Source: Diospyros lotus (lineage: Eukaryota > Streptophyta > Magnoliopsida > Ericales > Ebenaceae). Taken from it: a stretch of DNA of 64,000 nt. Each line of letters begins with the position of its first letter. The stretch's first letter is position 1. The DNA is taken from the NCBI RefSeq assembly GCF_014633365.1, contig NC_068351.1, positions 21,007,366-21,071,365 of the forward strand, given 5' to 3'. The notes below the pieces were generated by a model that saw only the letters and a program-made list of their open reading frames with translations, ran no database searches and was not told the DNA's origin. This document shows, one piece after another, positions 1 to 11,480 of the stretch. The translations under genes and the position numbers were made by a program.

Positions 1-837
1 CAGCTCACTCAAATCGCAAAACACTGTTTGGTCGTCTGTTTGATCATAACTACATAAGCAAAAATTGAAAACCACAAGGTAGTACGAAAATTGGTCAATT
101 CCCAAGGATCTTGGCCTCCAAATTAGATCTCCACCGACCAAATCCTAAAACCATGAGTATCGAACGTACCCTCCAAATTTTAGCTCAATTGGACCGTAAA
201 ACATCATCGATCGTATGTTTGATCACAGTTGTATAGATAAAAACAAAAATCCAAAATCGAACCCAGCACTTTGCCCTTTTCCCTATCTTTTTCCTTCTGT
301 TTTTTCTCACTTATTATGCACGACTTTTATAGTCTAAGAGAGACAAAACCCTAATCTAATTAAGGCTTCTTTTTTTTCTCACTTATTATGCACGACTTTT
401 ATAGTCCAAGAGACACAAAACCCTAATCTAATTAAGGGGTATTTTAGTCCCATGAGATAAAAATATTAGTAAAAGAAACTAGGCCATCTTTTTAGGCATA
501 CCTAATCATTATTGGGTTGTCCTCCAACTAGGAGGAAAGCCCAACCCAACAATAGGAAACGTGCATCCATTATATATAAGAAAAGACTACGATGAGGGTT
601 TGAAGGATAGAAATGGGATAATTTTGGTAAAAAAAGGGAAAACCTAAGGAATGCATAAGAAGGATGAGTCATAAAGTTTGAATTCCGAGAGATGTGGACA
701 ACAACTACTATTGAAGGAGGTGAAATGAATAATTGAAACCTCGTTGTGATATCTTTGGTTATTATAAGGACAATAAGGCATTACTTTCTTATTTTCTTGA
801 AAAGAACTTTGAAAGTAGTAGACTCCTAATGAGGGTG
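1..837. other. Repeat-like intergenic DNA, no gene
   Basis: No open frame resembling a known protein is visible. The first 250 bases look like part of a plant LTR by general composition, but no boundary can be set. The only clear structure is the 72-bp tandem duplication at 301-436, listed separately. Confidence 0.4.
301..436. repeat. Two-copy tandem duplication, period about 72 bp
   Basis: A block beginning TTTTTCTCACTTATTATG and ending in CCCTAATCTAATTAAGG occurs at 301 and again at 373. The copies differ at a few positions around the GTCTAAGAG/GTCCAAGAG stretch. It is a simple local duplication without coding content. Confidence 0.85.
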
Positions 838-3711
838 TTGTTACCGTAATATAACAATTAAAACTTATTTGACTTTGGGAAACTCAGGGAATGCTCGATA
901 GGGCCTAGCGAGGATGGAGTGGGTGAGCAAGAGTGAGGCCTCAGGAAATCTTCTGTAGAATTAACTTAAAGAAGTATTTATTAGTGTTAGTGCCCTAATG
1001 CTAGATTTATATAGAATCTAGCAATTATAATGATGGGACTAATGATGTAATTATTGTAAAAATAATAAAATATATTTTTATATTTTAAGGTCATATATTC
1101 ATTCGTACCTCTCCAATCAATCAAATAAATGAGTCCTTAGATTTTTTGACAATAGTTTTATTCTTAAGTGTTAAGACTACATGACAAAGACTCTCAAGTT
1201 AAGGATTTCTTAAAGGTATTCACAATTCTTAGTGGGATATGATTAATCGATTATGGACTGGCACATAGGCTACTATCTTTGATTGGTATGAGATACTAAT
1301 GATAAATGATGATGAGTCGCATCCATAATCCATGCGATGGATATAGTAGACATGTGGCTAGATGTTAGTTGAACATCTACCAAATGTGACGCACATGATA
1401 TATCATATGGCTGGGAGGATCTATGATTTATCACAGGCTTTGATTGTGTTACTAGTCCTTAGATTGGAGGTAACAAAGTTGTCTTGTATGTTGGTGCCAG
1501 GGATTTGTCATTGCTAAGAACCATTCGATTACTAAGTGTGAGATGCATTGTGTGGTCTCTATGCAGTGGCGTATGGAGGTAGGTGATTATTAATAGAATC
1601 CATCGACCTTCGGCATAAGGTGAACATTCTATAAAATTAATAGTGGTTTTGATTGTAGAAGCCCCTAGCTAGGGTACACTTGATTGGAAATTATTTTCGA
1701 TGTGTCATCTCAATCATGCTATACTGATCTTAGAATAGTCATTGAGTTAGTGAGTTTGATTAGTCCATGACTCTCATTCGATCGAGATATTAGTCGATGG
1801 AGGGATTATAGTACATGGGAATCAGAAGCCCAAATATGTTCTTAAAGAAGTTAGACTTCATTACTGATAGGATCACCCTGACATAATGTTAGTTGTCACT
1901 CAAAGTCTTTCGGGGTACATTGAGGAGTTGGAGATATCTTTGTTGTAGATTAAAGTGTTTGGTCAGCGTCAAAGAGTTTGACGTGTCTCGATTGTTGCTT
2001 AGTAGTGAACCTAGAAGGTCACATGCATATCTGGGTGTGGTGGTTTATTAAGCGATAAAAGCTGTAATCATTATTAAGAGTTAATGGATAGGGTTTAATG
2101 ATTAAATTAATAGGAGCAATTGTCAAGAGTTGACATGCATGTTGTTAAGAGTTAACAAGGGCCTCAGTTTCATCATGAGATGATGAAAGAGTCATTAAGA
2201 GTTAATGATGGGCCTAGATGCAATTTGTAAGAACTTGACAAAATCAATCGACAGGTTGAAGAACCGGTCGACCGGCTAGTGCCAAGCGGTCGACAGTTAG
2301 AACTGTCAACCGTTTTTGTTGCAGAGGGTTGTAAATCTCATGACCTGTATTGTCGTCTCTACTTTCGATGGAAAATAAGGATAATGGGAAAATGATTAAG
2401 GCGATGGGGTGAGTCCTTTATGGTGTGGCCTTGTCTCCCACTTGCCTCTCCTCTCTGTTCTATATTTGACTATTCATTGAGAATTTAGGGTTTCTAGGGC
2501 TTCATATATAAAGGAATGAGAAAGAAAAAGGTGGGGGCTTGGCTACATTTGATGCTTTGTCTCCCTATCTCGGCTGTTTTATTCATCTTCTCATTCCAAA
2601 GCCTTCAACCTTCCCTATTGCTCTCATTCATGCTCCATTCATCTCTTGATTACTAGAGTAGCAATCCCATCCAAATAGATTATCTATTGGATTGGATATT
2701 CTTTCTTTGAACTCAATATCAGTTTCAACTCCCACACTTAATCTGGTTAGCACATAGATCAAGTTGTGGGATTCATCGACTATTAGGAGTGTGGACTGAC
2801 TAGGGCCTTTGTAGTTTGAAGGGTTGGATTAGTCATCCAAATGAGTGTTCGGGAGCTGCTTGGGAGAAAGTCGTCGTTGCCACAAGGAGGATTCCAACCT
2901 CTTCACAAGATTTGAAGCCGCTAAGAGGTATACCTTCTTACCCCCTATGGTATGGTTTCGTTTGTAATACATATGATCATTTGATACCGAGTCCTCTAAG
3001 GTGATTCTCACTTTTATTTTCGCTGCGTTCGTATAGTTTTTCAAAAAAAAATTAAAAATCAGTAAAACCCTTGCATTGATACACCAAATGTTGTCATCCT
3101 TCTTCAGTCTTCCAGAAGGAACAGGCCCGAAGGGTCTTCGAGATTGGTCTTGGTGGATGAACCTTGAAAAGGGTATTCGGAGGCAGCATGGCCTACATGG
3201 TCTTTAGAGGTAACAGGATTCGAAGGGTCTTTGACTATAGATGTTGCCTAAGGGTCTTGTTGGGTTGTTTACTGAGTCTTCGGTTGGGTTCAGCTTCGGG
3301 AGAGCTATGAGTCTCAGGGAAGTAATTTCTAGATGGGTAATCCGGGTTTTCCATTATGGGTTCCAAGGCTCGAGCAAGGATTATGGGGCGACTTGGCTGG
3401 ATCATAGGATGGGACTCGGCAAGGGTCAAGGATGTCTCCTCATGCAACTGATACGAACTCAGGGTAGACGACTTGCTCCCCAGAATTGAGAATAAGAAAG
3501 ATAGGCTTGCTAAAGGCCCACTTAGAAGTTTCCCCATCGGATAGGTATATGGGGGCTTCCCAGGAATGGAGTGCGAGGATGCAGGTTAATTGACTTCAAT
3601 GCTAAAGGCTCTTGCATTCTACAACATCTGTTGTCTGGTGCAAGCAAATTGAGGTTTCCTCACAATCTTGGAGGCTTTTAGTGTATTTTTCGGAGACAGT
3701 ACCAAATTATT
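838..3711 (+). mobile_element. LTR-like repeat of the TGTTRCY family, copy 1, interrupted by a Copia solo LTR
   Basis: The copy begins TGTTACCGTAATATAACAAT at 838. Segments 838-978 and 3107-3711 align with the next copy starting at 3712: shared blocks include GAGGCCTCAGGAAATCTTCT and a stretch around GGTGGATGAACC. Removing the Copia solo LTR (979-3106) and one TSD restores a continuous repeat. The same start recurs at 3712, 23502 and, inverted, at the right end of the window. The TG start and the TATA-like boxes in other copies suggest an LTR family. No coding domain is seen, so the superfamily is not assigned. Confidence 0.55.
979..3106 (+). mobile_element. Solo LTR of a Ty1/Copia element (same family as the 5322-17716 element)
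   Basis: The LTR starts TATTAGTGTTAGTGCC (expected TGTTAG; one substitution) and ends CCTTCTTCA. It is flanked by GTATT (974-978) and GTCTT (3107-3111), a 5-bp TSD with one mismatch. The body aligns with the solo LTR at 23931-26044, for example around GTTAGTGCCCTAATGCTAG and the region of TTAAGAGTTAA motifs. More weakly, it aligns with the LTRs of the full Copia element. No PBS follows and no internal domain adjoins, so it is a recombination product (solo LTR) rather than a truncated element. Confidence 0.85.
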
Positions 3712-4800
3712 GTTTCTGTAATACAACAATTAAAACTTTTTTTTTTTAACTCTGGGAAGCTCAAGGAATGCTCAGTAGGGACTGGAGAGGACGGAGTAGG
3801 TAGTAGGAGCGAGGCCTCAGGAAATCTTCTGTGGAATTGACTTGAAGAAGTCTTTTGGAAGGAAAAGCTTAGTCCTGGTGGATGAACCCTAAAGAGGGTG
3901 TTTAGAGGTGACAGGACTCGTAAGGTTTTCATAGGTAATAGGATCTAAAGGCTCTTCGGCTATAGATGTTACCTAAGGGTCCTATTGGGTTATTGGTTGA
4001 GTTTTCGGCTGGGTTCGTCTCCGAGAGAGCTATGAGTCTCCGGGAGGTAATTTCCATATAGGTCTTCTGGGTCTTTGGGATTGCCTACAAGACAGAGGAC
4101 ATTAAGAAGGCACACGGGGATCTTTCCCTTGCAGGCCCTTCGATGCCTAAGTCAACCATGTTAATAGGGCTAATGATGATACATGTGCAAAGTGTTAATG
4201 CTGGATGTTAGTCTTCAGAAGGGTTGTGACCCTTTGGAAGGGGGATCAGGTTGTGTGGATGTGGGCCTCAGAAGGAACTAAGTCCTCTGAAGAAGGGTGT
4301 TGTCGATAGGTGTGTCTTCAGGTTAGGTTTTGGTTCCTAAAGGCATGGATCCAATGAGCTATTTATAGTCGTTAAAGGACTGGGTCACGTGGCACGCATG
4401 CATGAAGACATCTGGCAAGACCTTTCGGGTGTGAGCGCTAAGTCTTTAAGTGCCCTGGGTTAGGATTAAAAGGCTGGAAGGGTGCCTGAAGATTGGTTTT
4501 TAGGCGTGGAAGGCCTCGAAGAGGGCTGACCAGGTCTTTGGAGGAGACTTGGGAGAAGTCGTGAGAGAAGCCCTGAAGGCTAGAAGGAATGGAGTAGATT
4601 TGGAGATAATCGTCTAAGATAGGTTAGGCTTTTAGGCTCAATGAACATCGAAAGGGCTTGCATATGGGTTTTCGGATCACCGAAGCCTTTTCCGTTGGCT
4701 AAGTGCCTTTAGGGAAGATTCCTTCCTAAAGGTTCTTCTAAAGGCTATGCTATAACAGAGAGGCAAGAGGTCAATGGAGAAATTAAGTAAAATTTGAGGG
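3712..4800 (+). mobile_element. LTR-like repeat of the TGTTRCY family, copy 2
   Basis: Starts TGTTTCTGTAATACAACAAT directly after copy 1, giving a head-to-tail tandem. It extends further than copy 1, through a TATA-like CTATTTATAG near 4350, and fades near 4800. No protein domain is visible. The right edge is approximate. Confidence 0.5.
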
Positions 4801-5316
4801 ACTTTCATGGGAAAAGTGGTCATTGACTTTACGCAAAGGATGCTTACCTTATATTGTTTATAAATATGGCATGAATATTCATAAAGGGGGACTTCTTCTA
4901 AAAAAACTCAATATTCTACAATCCATTAAAATGTGGTAAATCTTAAATGAGATACAACATCTTTTTGGTCATAAGTTATATTGGAATGAAATCATAATGT
5001 TTTCCATCAAAGGAAATCAAGTTCTTTTTTTTTTTGGCATATATCACGAAAACAATAGCCATAGAATTTGACTTGATAACTTGGTGTGTGGAGTGAGATA
5101 TTGTTCAAATATGGTGAATGTTAATGGAGATACAATCTCTTTTGCATCACTTTACCTTGTCCTAAGGTGCCATAGGGAGCAAATGACTCATTCACATATG
5201 GAGAACACCCAATTGGAAACTTTAAAATAGGGGTAATTAGGTTTAATTAGTGATATTGGTTCTTCCACCCATTAGGCTAGGAAGAAATATAGCAAAGTGA
5301 AAGATCTTCCCCAATG
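4801..5316. other. AT-rich intergenic DNA, nothing recognised
   Basis: No open frame, repeat pair or RNA gene could be supported. It forms the left flank of the Copia insertion, whose TSD is at 5317-5321. Confidence 0.4.
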
Positions 5317-5321
5317 AGTAT

Positions 5322-7120
5322 TGAAGGAAATCAATAATATGAAGGTACATATAAAAATAATTTTTTTTTCATATATCAGATATACGCAACGAAATATAAT
5401 ATACACACCACACATAACTTGAGTATTTGAGAAACACGCAAAATTATCAAATGAATATAAATAAATGCATACTTGCTATCCGATGAAGGGATTGAGATTT
5501 CTATACTGAGATTGAATCCACCTCAAGCTGTTGTGGTTACAGTCGCTCCACACCCAATATATAGTAAGGTACCATTCCGGTTATCTCTTCCTATGCTAGA
5601 CACAGAGGTACTGCGCATCACCAATACCCGTGTCTTAAAACTATATATGTGACTCTCACAAAATAATTTTTGGTAGCAGAATAATTTGCAAAGGAAGCAA
5701 ATGAGGAAGAAGAAGACAACGCAAGAGAAGAAGAAGAAGAATTAATTAAAGTAGAAGGCCCTCTGCTTCTTTTTAATAATTCTCTCTCTCTCTCAATAAT
5801 TTAATCTTCTACCTTCTCCATTATCATTTCTTTAATATTCCACTTTCTTTATTATCATTTCTTTAATCTTCCACTTTCTCCATTATCATTTCTTCTCCCC
5901 AATTCCAATTCAAATTCAGGTTTGCCACCCACCCTCACTAGCCTCACAAATTTTACGCCATGTGGCAGCCCAATTATTGGCAATTAGGGGCCTAGGGTTA
6001 ACTTTTGACCAACTATTTCCAGAGACATTTTGGACACGTGATATTGATACCAAACACAACACTATATGGTGTGTGACTTTCTAAGTTCATTACTAGTTAG
6101 CAATCGGATAATACTGAAACTATTTTCATACTGATCAACTCCTTGACCCATCACCGAAATTTCACCAAATCTGGACGACGATCCAAGAGTTCCTAAATAG
6201 TGCTTAATAGCAGTTCAGGACAATATAGGTGACAATGAAATCTCACTTCAAGTGAACATATTATGACTAGCGATCAGCATATGCTATAATCCTTCCATCA
6301 CCTAACGTCCCGACTACGTGAGAGCCATGGAATGACAAACTCATAAATTCAGTAACTATGTGTTAGACCTCATTAATGTGACTAGATGACACCTCATGAA
6401 ACACCTTTCCTGACTTTCAATTTTCCTTGGCCAGGGACTAATCACACCAACAATAGTTCACATAGGATGTACACCTTATCAAATACCAATGAGGGTGACA
6501 AATCCTATTCCCAACACCTATCTCCATATACCAACAATACAGAACCACATAGATGAACCTCTCCATCTCCCAATTGGATGGTTTGACTCATTAGCAAATC
6601 TTGCACACCAATACAAAAAACAATCGTGCTGGTTCAAGTCTAAGGATCAACACACTATCTTAATCTGATGACACGACCATTATCCACCAAGCCATGTGGT
6701 GAATCATTGACGTCGCATTCGACTGATCGTTCACAAACAACCACCCACAGGTTTACTAGCGACATCTCATGTTATGTGGCGCATGACACAACATCCTCCC
6801 ATTAGTATCCCCATACTAAACAAGATAGTAACCCCTGTGTTAGTCCATATTCGATTAATCGAAGTCCCCATCCAGAGAATCTAAGGATTAGAAATTGTTT
6901 AAGAATTTTTGTTACCAAATAATCCTATTAGATAGTCTCAACACCTTGAGAATAAGATTCTCAAACAAAAGATTTAAGGACTCATTCATCTAATTGATTA
7001 GAGAAAATATGAAAGAAGAAAATCTTGCATTTTATTGATTTATACAAAGATATAATTAATGCAAAAAACAAACCTGCTAGATGTCACCTAAATCTAGAAT
7101 TAGGGCACATAACATTAACA
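5322..7120 (-). repeat. 3' LTR of the Copia element
   Basis: Read on the minus strand it begins TGTTAATGTTATGTGCCC at 7120 and ends ATTTCCTTCA at 5322. It aligns along its length with 15982-17716, including the shared GAATCCACCTCAAGCTGT block. It lies directly downstream of the PPT. Confidence 0.9.
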
Positions 7121-7131
7121 ATCTCCCACTT
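7121..7131 (-). other. Polypurine tract of the Copia element
   Basis: The minus strand reads AAGTGGGAGAT immediately before the LTR start TGTTAATG. This is the usual Copia plus-strand priming site. Confidence 0.85.
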
Positions 7132-7162
7132 GCATTAATACTAATTTACATCACATATACAT

Positions 7163-8345
7163 CTAGTGAATCACCATTAGCAAGAATCGGATATCCATAT
7201 TCTCAGGATGTTGATCCAACTGTGTTTGAGTTATAGCTTTGGTGAGTGGGTCAGGTACATTATCTGCTGAATCTATTCTATGCAATTGAACATCCCTACA
7301 TGCTATAATCTCTTGAATAAAATAAAACCAACATTCAATATGTTTGGACTTCTGATGAGATCTGAGTTCCTTTGCTTGAACAATGGCTCCATTATTGTCA
7401 TAATACAAAGGTATTGGTGGCAGAATGGACGGAACCACATCAACCTTTGAAAAGACATTTTTAGATCAAAATAGTTTTCCATAACAGCATCACATGCCGC
7501 AATATACTTGGATTTGCTATAATTGTCTGCTTGGAACTTTTCTAGATCATAACACTACCATTCAAGAGATATATAAAACCAAACATTGATTTACGATCAT
7601 CAACATCTGATTGAAAATCCGAATAAATGAATCCGCCCACAGGGAAATCACCCATTTCATAAATCATCAATATATCTTTAGTCTTTCGAAAGTACTTCAA
7701 AATATGCTTTACTAGGATCCAGTGACTCGTATCGAGATTGGATTGATATCAGCTTACAACACTCACAACATATGCAATATTGTGCCTCGTACATATCATC
7801 ACATACATAAGGCTCCTAATTGCTGAAGCATAAGGTACCTTACTCATACGATCCCTATTTTCAGGAGTATTAAGGGGTATTTACTTAAAGAGATGAATTT
7901 TGACCCAGACAGACAATTACCCCTTCTTGAAATTCAACATGCTAAAGCTCTTTAGTATCTTTTCTATGTATAGGCTCTGGGAGAGACCTATCAGTTTTCT
8001 GACTCTATCTCTAAAAATTCTAATCCCCAAAATATAGGCAGCATCTCTCAGATCCTTCATGGAGAATACTCTAGATAATCAGGCTTTTGTAAACATCATC
8101 ATGTCTACACTGTTGCCCATATTTAGAATATCATCCACATACAAGACTGGGAACACAATGTTGCTCCCACTAGCCTTCTTATATACTCATGGTTCATCTG
8201 GATTTTTCAAAAAACCAAACTCTTTGATCTCATGATCAAAACATATGTTCCAACTTCTCGATGCTTGTTTCAGACCATAAATTAGTGTTTTCAGCAAACA
8301 CACTTGATGTGGATTGGTTGACTCAAATCCACTCAGTTTTTCATA
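7163..8345 (-). pseudogene. Copia RNase H and C-terminal reverse transcriptase, decayed
   Basis: Minus-strand frames give the Copia RNase H signature near 7163-7438, with YYDNNGAIVQAKE, SHQKSKHIE and ADNVPDPLTK. Upstream in the same direction, about 7600-8345, is the second half of the reverse transcriptase. It keeps the catalytic YVDD (codons at 8130-8141) and the IYGLKQASRSWN block. Several stops break the frame. It continues into the N-terminal RT part beyond 9237, from which it is separated by an inserted TIR element. The intact YVDD shows decay is patchy, but no active polyprotein can be made. Confidence 0.88.
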
Positions 8346-9237
8346 TATATACATATATATCATAGTTGTTAAAATCCCGATTTTACACGTACGATTTTAC
8401 GATTTTACGATTTGAAGACCCCTAAACGATTCAAATCCCATGTAAAATCTAATTTAGGATAAAATCCTATAAAATCTCGATTTTACATATACGATTTTAC
8501 GATTTTATGCTTTAGAGATTCCCAAACGATTTTACGATTCAAAGACCTTCATTGATTTAAGTTGCAATTTAGAGGATGTTTCCAACATCTCAATGTCACA
8601 TAGCATCTGACATTGGAACTTATGCAATGAATTGTTATATTTTGCCTCTAAATTGGAACTTGATTTAACATTGATTGTATAAGTTCCAATGTCACATAGC
8701 ATCTAACATTAATTGCATAAGTTTCAATTTACTTGATTTAAATTATAATTTTTACTTGATTTAACATTGATTGCATAAGTAAATCAAGACAAACAAGTAA
8801 TTAATTAATGGACCACCAAACCCCAAATTGGGATTTTACTTGATTTAATCAATGTTAAATCAAGAAAAAAATGCAACATAAATCTAATGGAAGACGTTGA
8901 AAGAATCCTCTAAAAGAATTTTAAGCTATATTTTACCTCTAAATTACCTATATTTTGCTTCTAAATTGCCTATACCAACTTGCTAGTTTTTGAACTATAT
9001 TTTGGAAGTATCATCTTTTGAACTATAATAAGGAATAATCAGGTTATTAAAAGATATTAATTTATTTTCTGCAAAATCATGTTATTATAAACATATATTT
9101 ACAAAAATTGAAGGGTATTTTTAATTATCTCTAAAATCTTACGATTTTACGATTCGATTTTACGATCTGATTTTATGGACACTTTTTCGATCCCACTTAA
9201 AATCCCGATTTTAACAACCTTGATATATATATATATA
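8345..9237. mobile_element. TIR DNA element (MITE-like) inserted in the Copia reverse transcriptase
   Basis: The ends are inverted copies: GTTGTTAAAATCCCGATTTTA near 8365 and its near-complement ending around 9219. The inversion continues outward into ATATATATCA/TGATATATAT. Sub-terminal regions carry many copies of ACGATTTTACG at both ends. No coding sequence is present. The RT frame (…FLKEDIY before, YEKLSGFE after) resumes across it, which places the insertion precisely within the RT. The AT-dinucleotide flanks blur the exact TSD, so the superfamily (hAT or Mutator-like) is not assigned. Confidence 0.72.
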
Positions 9238-9509
9238 TCTTCTTTAAGAAATCCATTTAGAAAAGCCGTCTTGACGTCTATATGCCATATCTCATAGTTA
9301 TAGTAAGCAGCTATAGCTGACATCATCCCAATGGATTTTAGCATTGCGACATGTGAGAAAGTCTCATCATAGTTAATACCTTGACGCTGACAATAACCCT
9401 TTACCACCAACCAAGCTTTATAGGTCAAAACTTGCCCATCTGAATCGACTTTTCTCTTGAAGATCCATTTATACTCGATAGGAACAATTTCTTCAAGTGG
9501 ATCTACCAA
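9226..9509 (-). pseudogene. Copia reverse transcriptase, N-terminal part
   Basis: The minus-strand frame shows the conserved start of Copia RT: YKWIFKRKVDSDGQ, KAWLVVKGYCQRQGINYDETFSHVA (first half here), and the catalytic-region motif WHIDVKTAFLNGFLKEDIY. It ends at the AT-rich edge of the inserted TIR element. The remainder of RT lies at about 7600-8345. Confidence 0.9.
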
Positions 9510-9888
9510 GACCTAAACCTGGTTGGAGTACATAGATACCATCTCAGATTCCATAGCCATCTTTCACTTTGAGGCATCGATATCAGATATCGTCTCCTCA
9601 TAGGTGATAAGGTCAGCTAACTTGTCACTGTCACCATACAAGAACAATTCATGTATCTCCTCCACCAATACACCATACTAATGATCTAGAGGATGTGACA
9701 CTCTACTAGACCTACGGGGAACCTGTGGATGATCTCCTTGACTTGGTTCACCTTGCTCACTAATTTGATCAGATATTTGTGGAACAGAAGACTCCTCTTC
9801 CATAAGATCTATTTTCTTCCACATATCACCCTCCTAGATGAACTCTTTTTCCAAGAAGATGACATGACTAGCGACCACAACTCTTGAG

Positions 9889-10450
9889 TCAGCTAAAAAT
9901 ATATATATAATACCCTAAACTATCATTAGGATATCCCACAAAATGACCTTTCTCAGATCTAGGATCCAACTTCTCTGTTCTCAACCTCTTTGCATATATC
10001 GCGCAACCCCAAATCTTAACATGCTCAAGACTTGGAGGTTTCCCAACCCATATCACATATGGTGTGGTTGAAATAGATTTAGTCAGTACTCGATTTATCA
10101 AATAAATTGTGATAAAAATAGTATATCCCCATAGTGAAATAGATAAATCTGTGTAGCTTAACATAGAATGAACCATGTCCAACAAAGTTCAATTCTTACG
10201 TTCAGGTACACCATTCAATTGTAGTGTATAAGGAGGAGTCAACTGTGAAACTATATCACAAACCTTAATATAATCCAATAAACTCAATACTCAAGTATTC
10301 ACCTCCTCGATCTAATTGAAGAATCTTGATACTCTTTCCTATTTGGTTTTCTATTTCAACCTTGAACTCTTTGAACTTTTCAAAAACTTCAAACTTGTAC
10401 TTCATTAAGTACATGTAACCAGACCATGATAAATTATCAGTAAAAGTTAT
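9889..10450 (-). pseudogene. Copia integrase, core and C-terminal part
   Basis: The open stretch at 9889-10185 carries the typical Copia integrase segment: LINRVLTKSISTTPY, LEHVKIWGCAIYAK, and EKGHFVGYPNDSLGYY, the usual junction toward RT. The region between 10185 and 10450 is broken by stops, but its frames resemble the integrase core. It follows the GAG-pre-integrase domain in the transcription direction. Confidence 0.82.
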
Positions 10451-10453
10451 AAA

Positions 10454-10846
10454 TTAAACATAACTACCCTGAGCCATAACATTTATGGGCCAACATACAT
10501 CTGAATGTACCAATCTTAACAATTCACTAGCCTTTTTCCCTTGTCTAACAAAAGGAGAATTAGTTATTTTCTTGAGAATATATGACTCACAAGTTGGCCC
10601 GGGTTCAGCACACAAATCACAAATTAAACCCTGATGAACCAACTTTATAAACCTATTCTCGCTAATATGACCCAACCCAAGGTGCCACAATTTGTTGGGA
10701 TTAATGTGATTACCCCGAGAACGCTTCTCTTTTAATATGGTATTAGGTCTTGAAATAATTTGCTGACTATATTCATATGCATGTGCTTCCAAGAAATATA
10801 GATCATTTATCATCACAGTTTTGCCCACACACACATTATCAAACAT
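10454..10846 (-). pseudogene. Copia GAG-pre-integrase / HHCC domain
   Basis: The 130-residue frame contains LWHLGLGHISENRF (the His pair of the HHCC zinc site) and LVHSDVCWPINV, with the first catalytic Asp of the integrase. The second Cys of the usual CxxC is replaced (CESY instead of CESC), so the zinc site is degenerate. Confidence 0.88.
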
Positions 10847-10849
10847 AAT

Positions 10850-11062
10850 TTAACATTCATTATATGTAAAAGAAAATGTATAACCATGTCTTACAAGCCA
10901 AGGAATTGAAACAAAATTTTGAATCACATTCGGTATATATAAATAGTCATATAAAAGCAACACATCCTCAGAAGGTAAAGATACAGAAACAGTCATTTTG
11001 GCTAATTCAGCAATGCTTGCCCCATTGCCAACCCTCAAAACCACCTTGCACTTTCCAAGCAC
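10850..11062 (-). pseudogene. Copia aspartic protease, partial
   Basis: The 70-residue frame matches the C-terminal half of Copia protease: GNGASIAELAKMTVSVSLPS, then LLYDYLYIPNVIQNFVSI. The catalytic D-[ST]-G region would lie just upstream, near 11100-11130, where the frame is damaged (an HxWIMDSG-like remnant around GSSATSH-type codons is not cleanly readable). Confidence 0.8.
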
Positions 11063-11229
11063 CCTAATTCGACTGAGATTCTACGCAATCAAACAAATAT
11101 GGGAAGTAGCGCTAGAATCCATAATCCAGGAAGTAGGGTATTGACCAATCGAAAGACTAGTCTCAATAACACAGAGAAGGAAAAATAGCTTGACCCTCTA
11201 GCACTTTCTTTTAAAGCTCATAAGATAGT

Positions 11230-11480
11230 CCAGACAGTTCCTATTCCAGTGTCATTTCTGGCCGTAAAAAGAACAATTACCCTTAGCTTGAACTTCGTTA
11301 CCCTTTGACTCTATCTGACCTCCACCCCTATTAGCCTGGAGAACATTTCTCTTCATTTTCCTAGATTTTTGTTTCTTTTGGGAAGAAAAGAAGGCAACAA
11401 CGATGACTCCTTTTCTACCCCTTCCTTTCATCTGTGACTAAGCAGTTGTAGTGGCTAGAAAAAAACCACGATAATAGAAT
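11230..11480 (-). pseudogene. Copia gag C-terminus with broken zinc knuckle
   Basis: Minus-strand translation reads KGNCSFYGQK, stop, HWNRNC, the CCHC knuckle CxxCxxxGHxxxxC with its second Cys replaced by Tyr and the Gly codon turned into TGA. A Lys/Arg-rich linker precedes it. Upstream the gag frame is cut by the 2.4-kb insertion and resumes beyond 13920. Confidence 0.75.
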
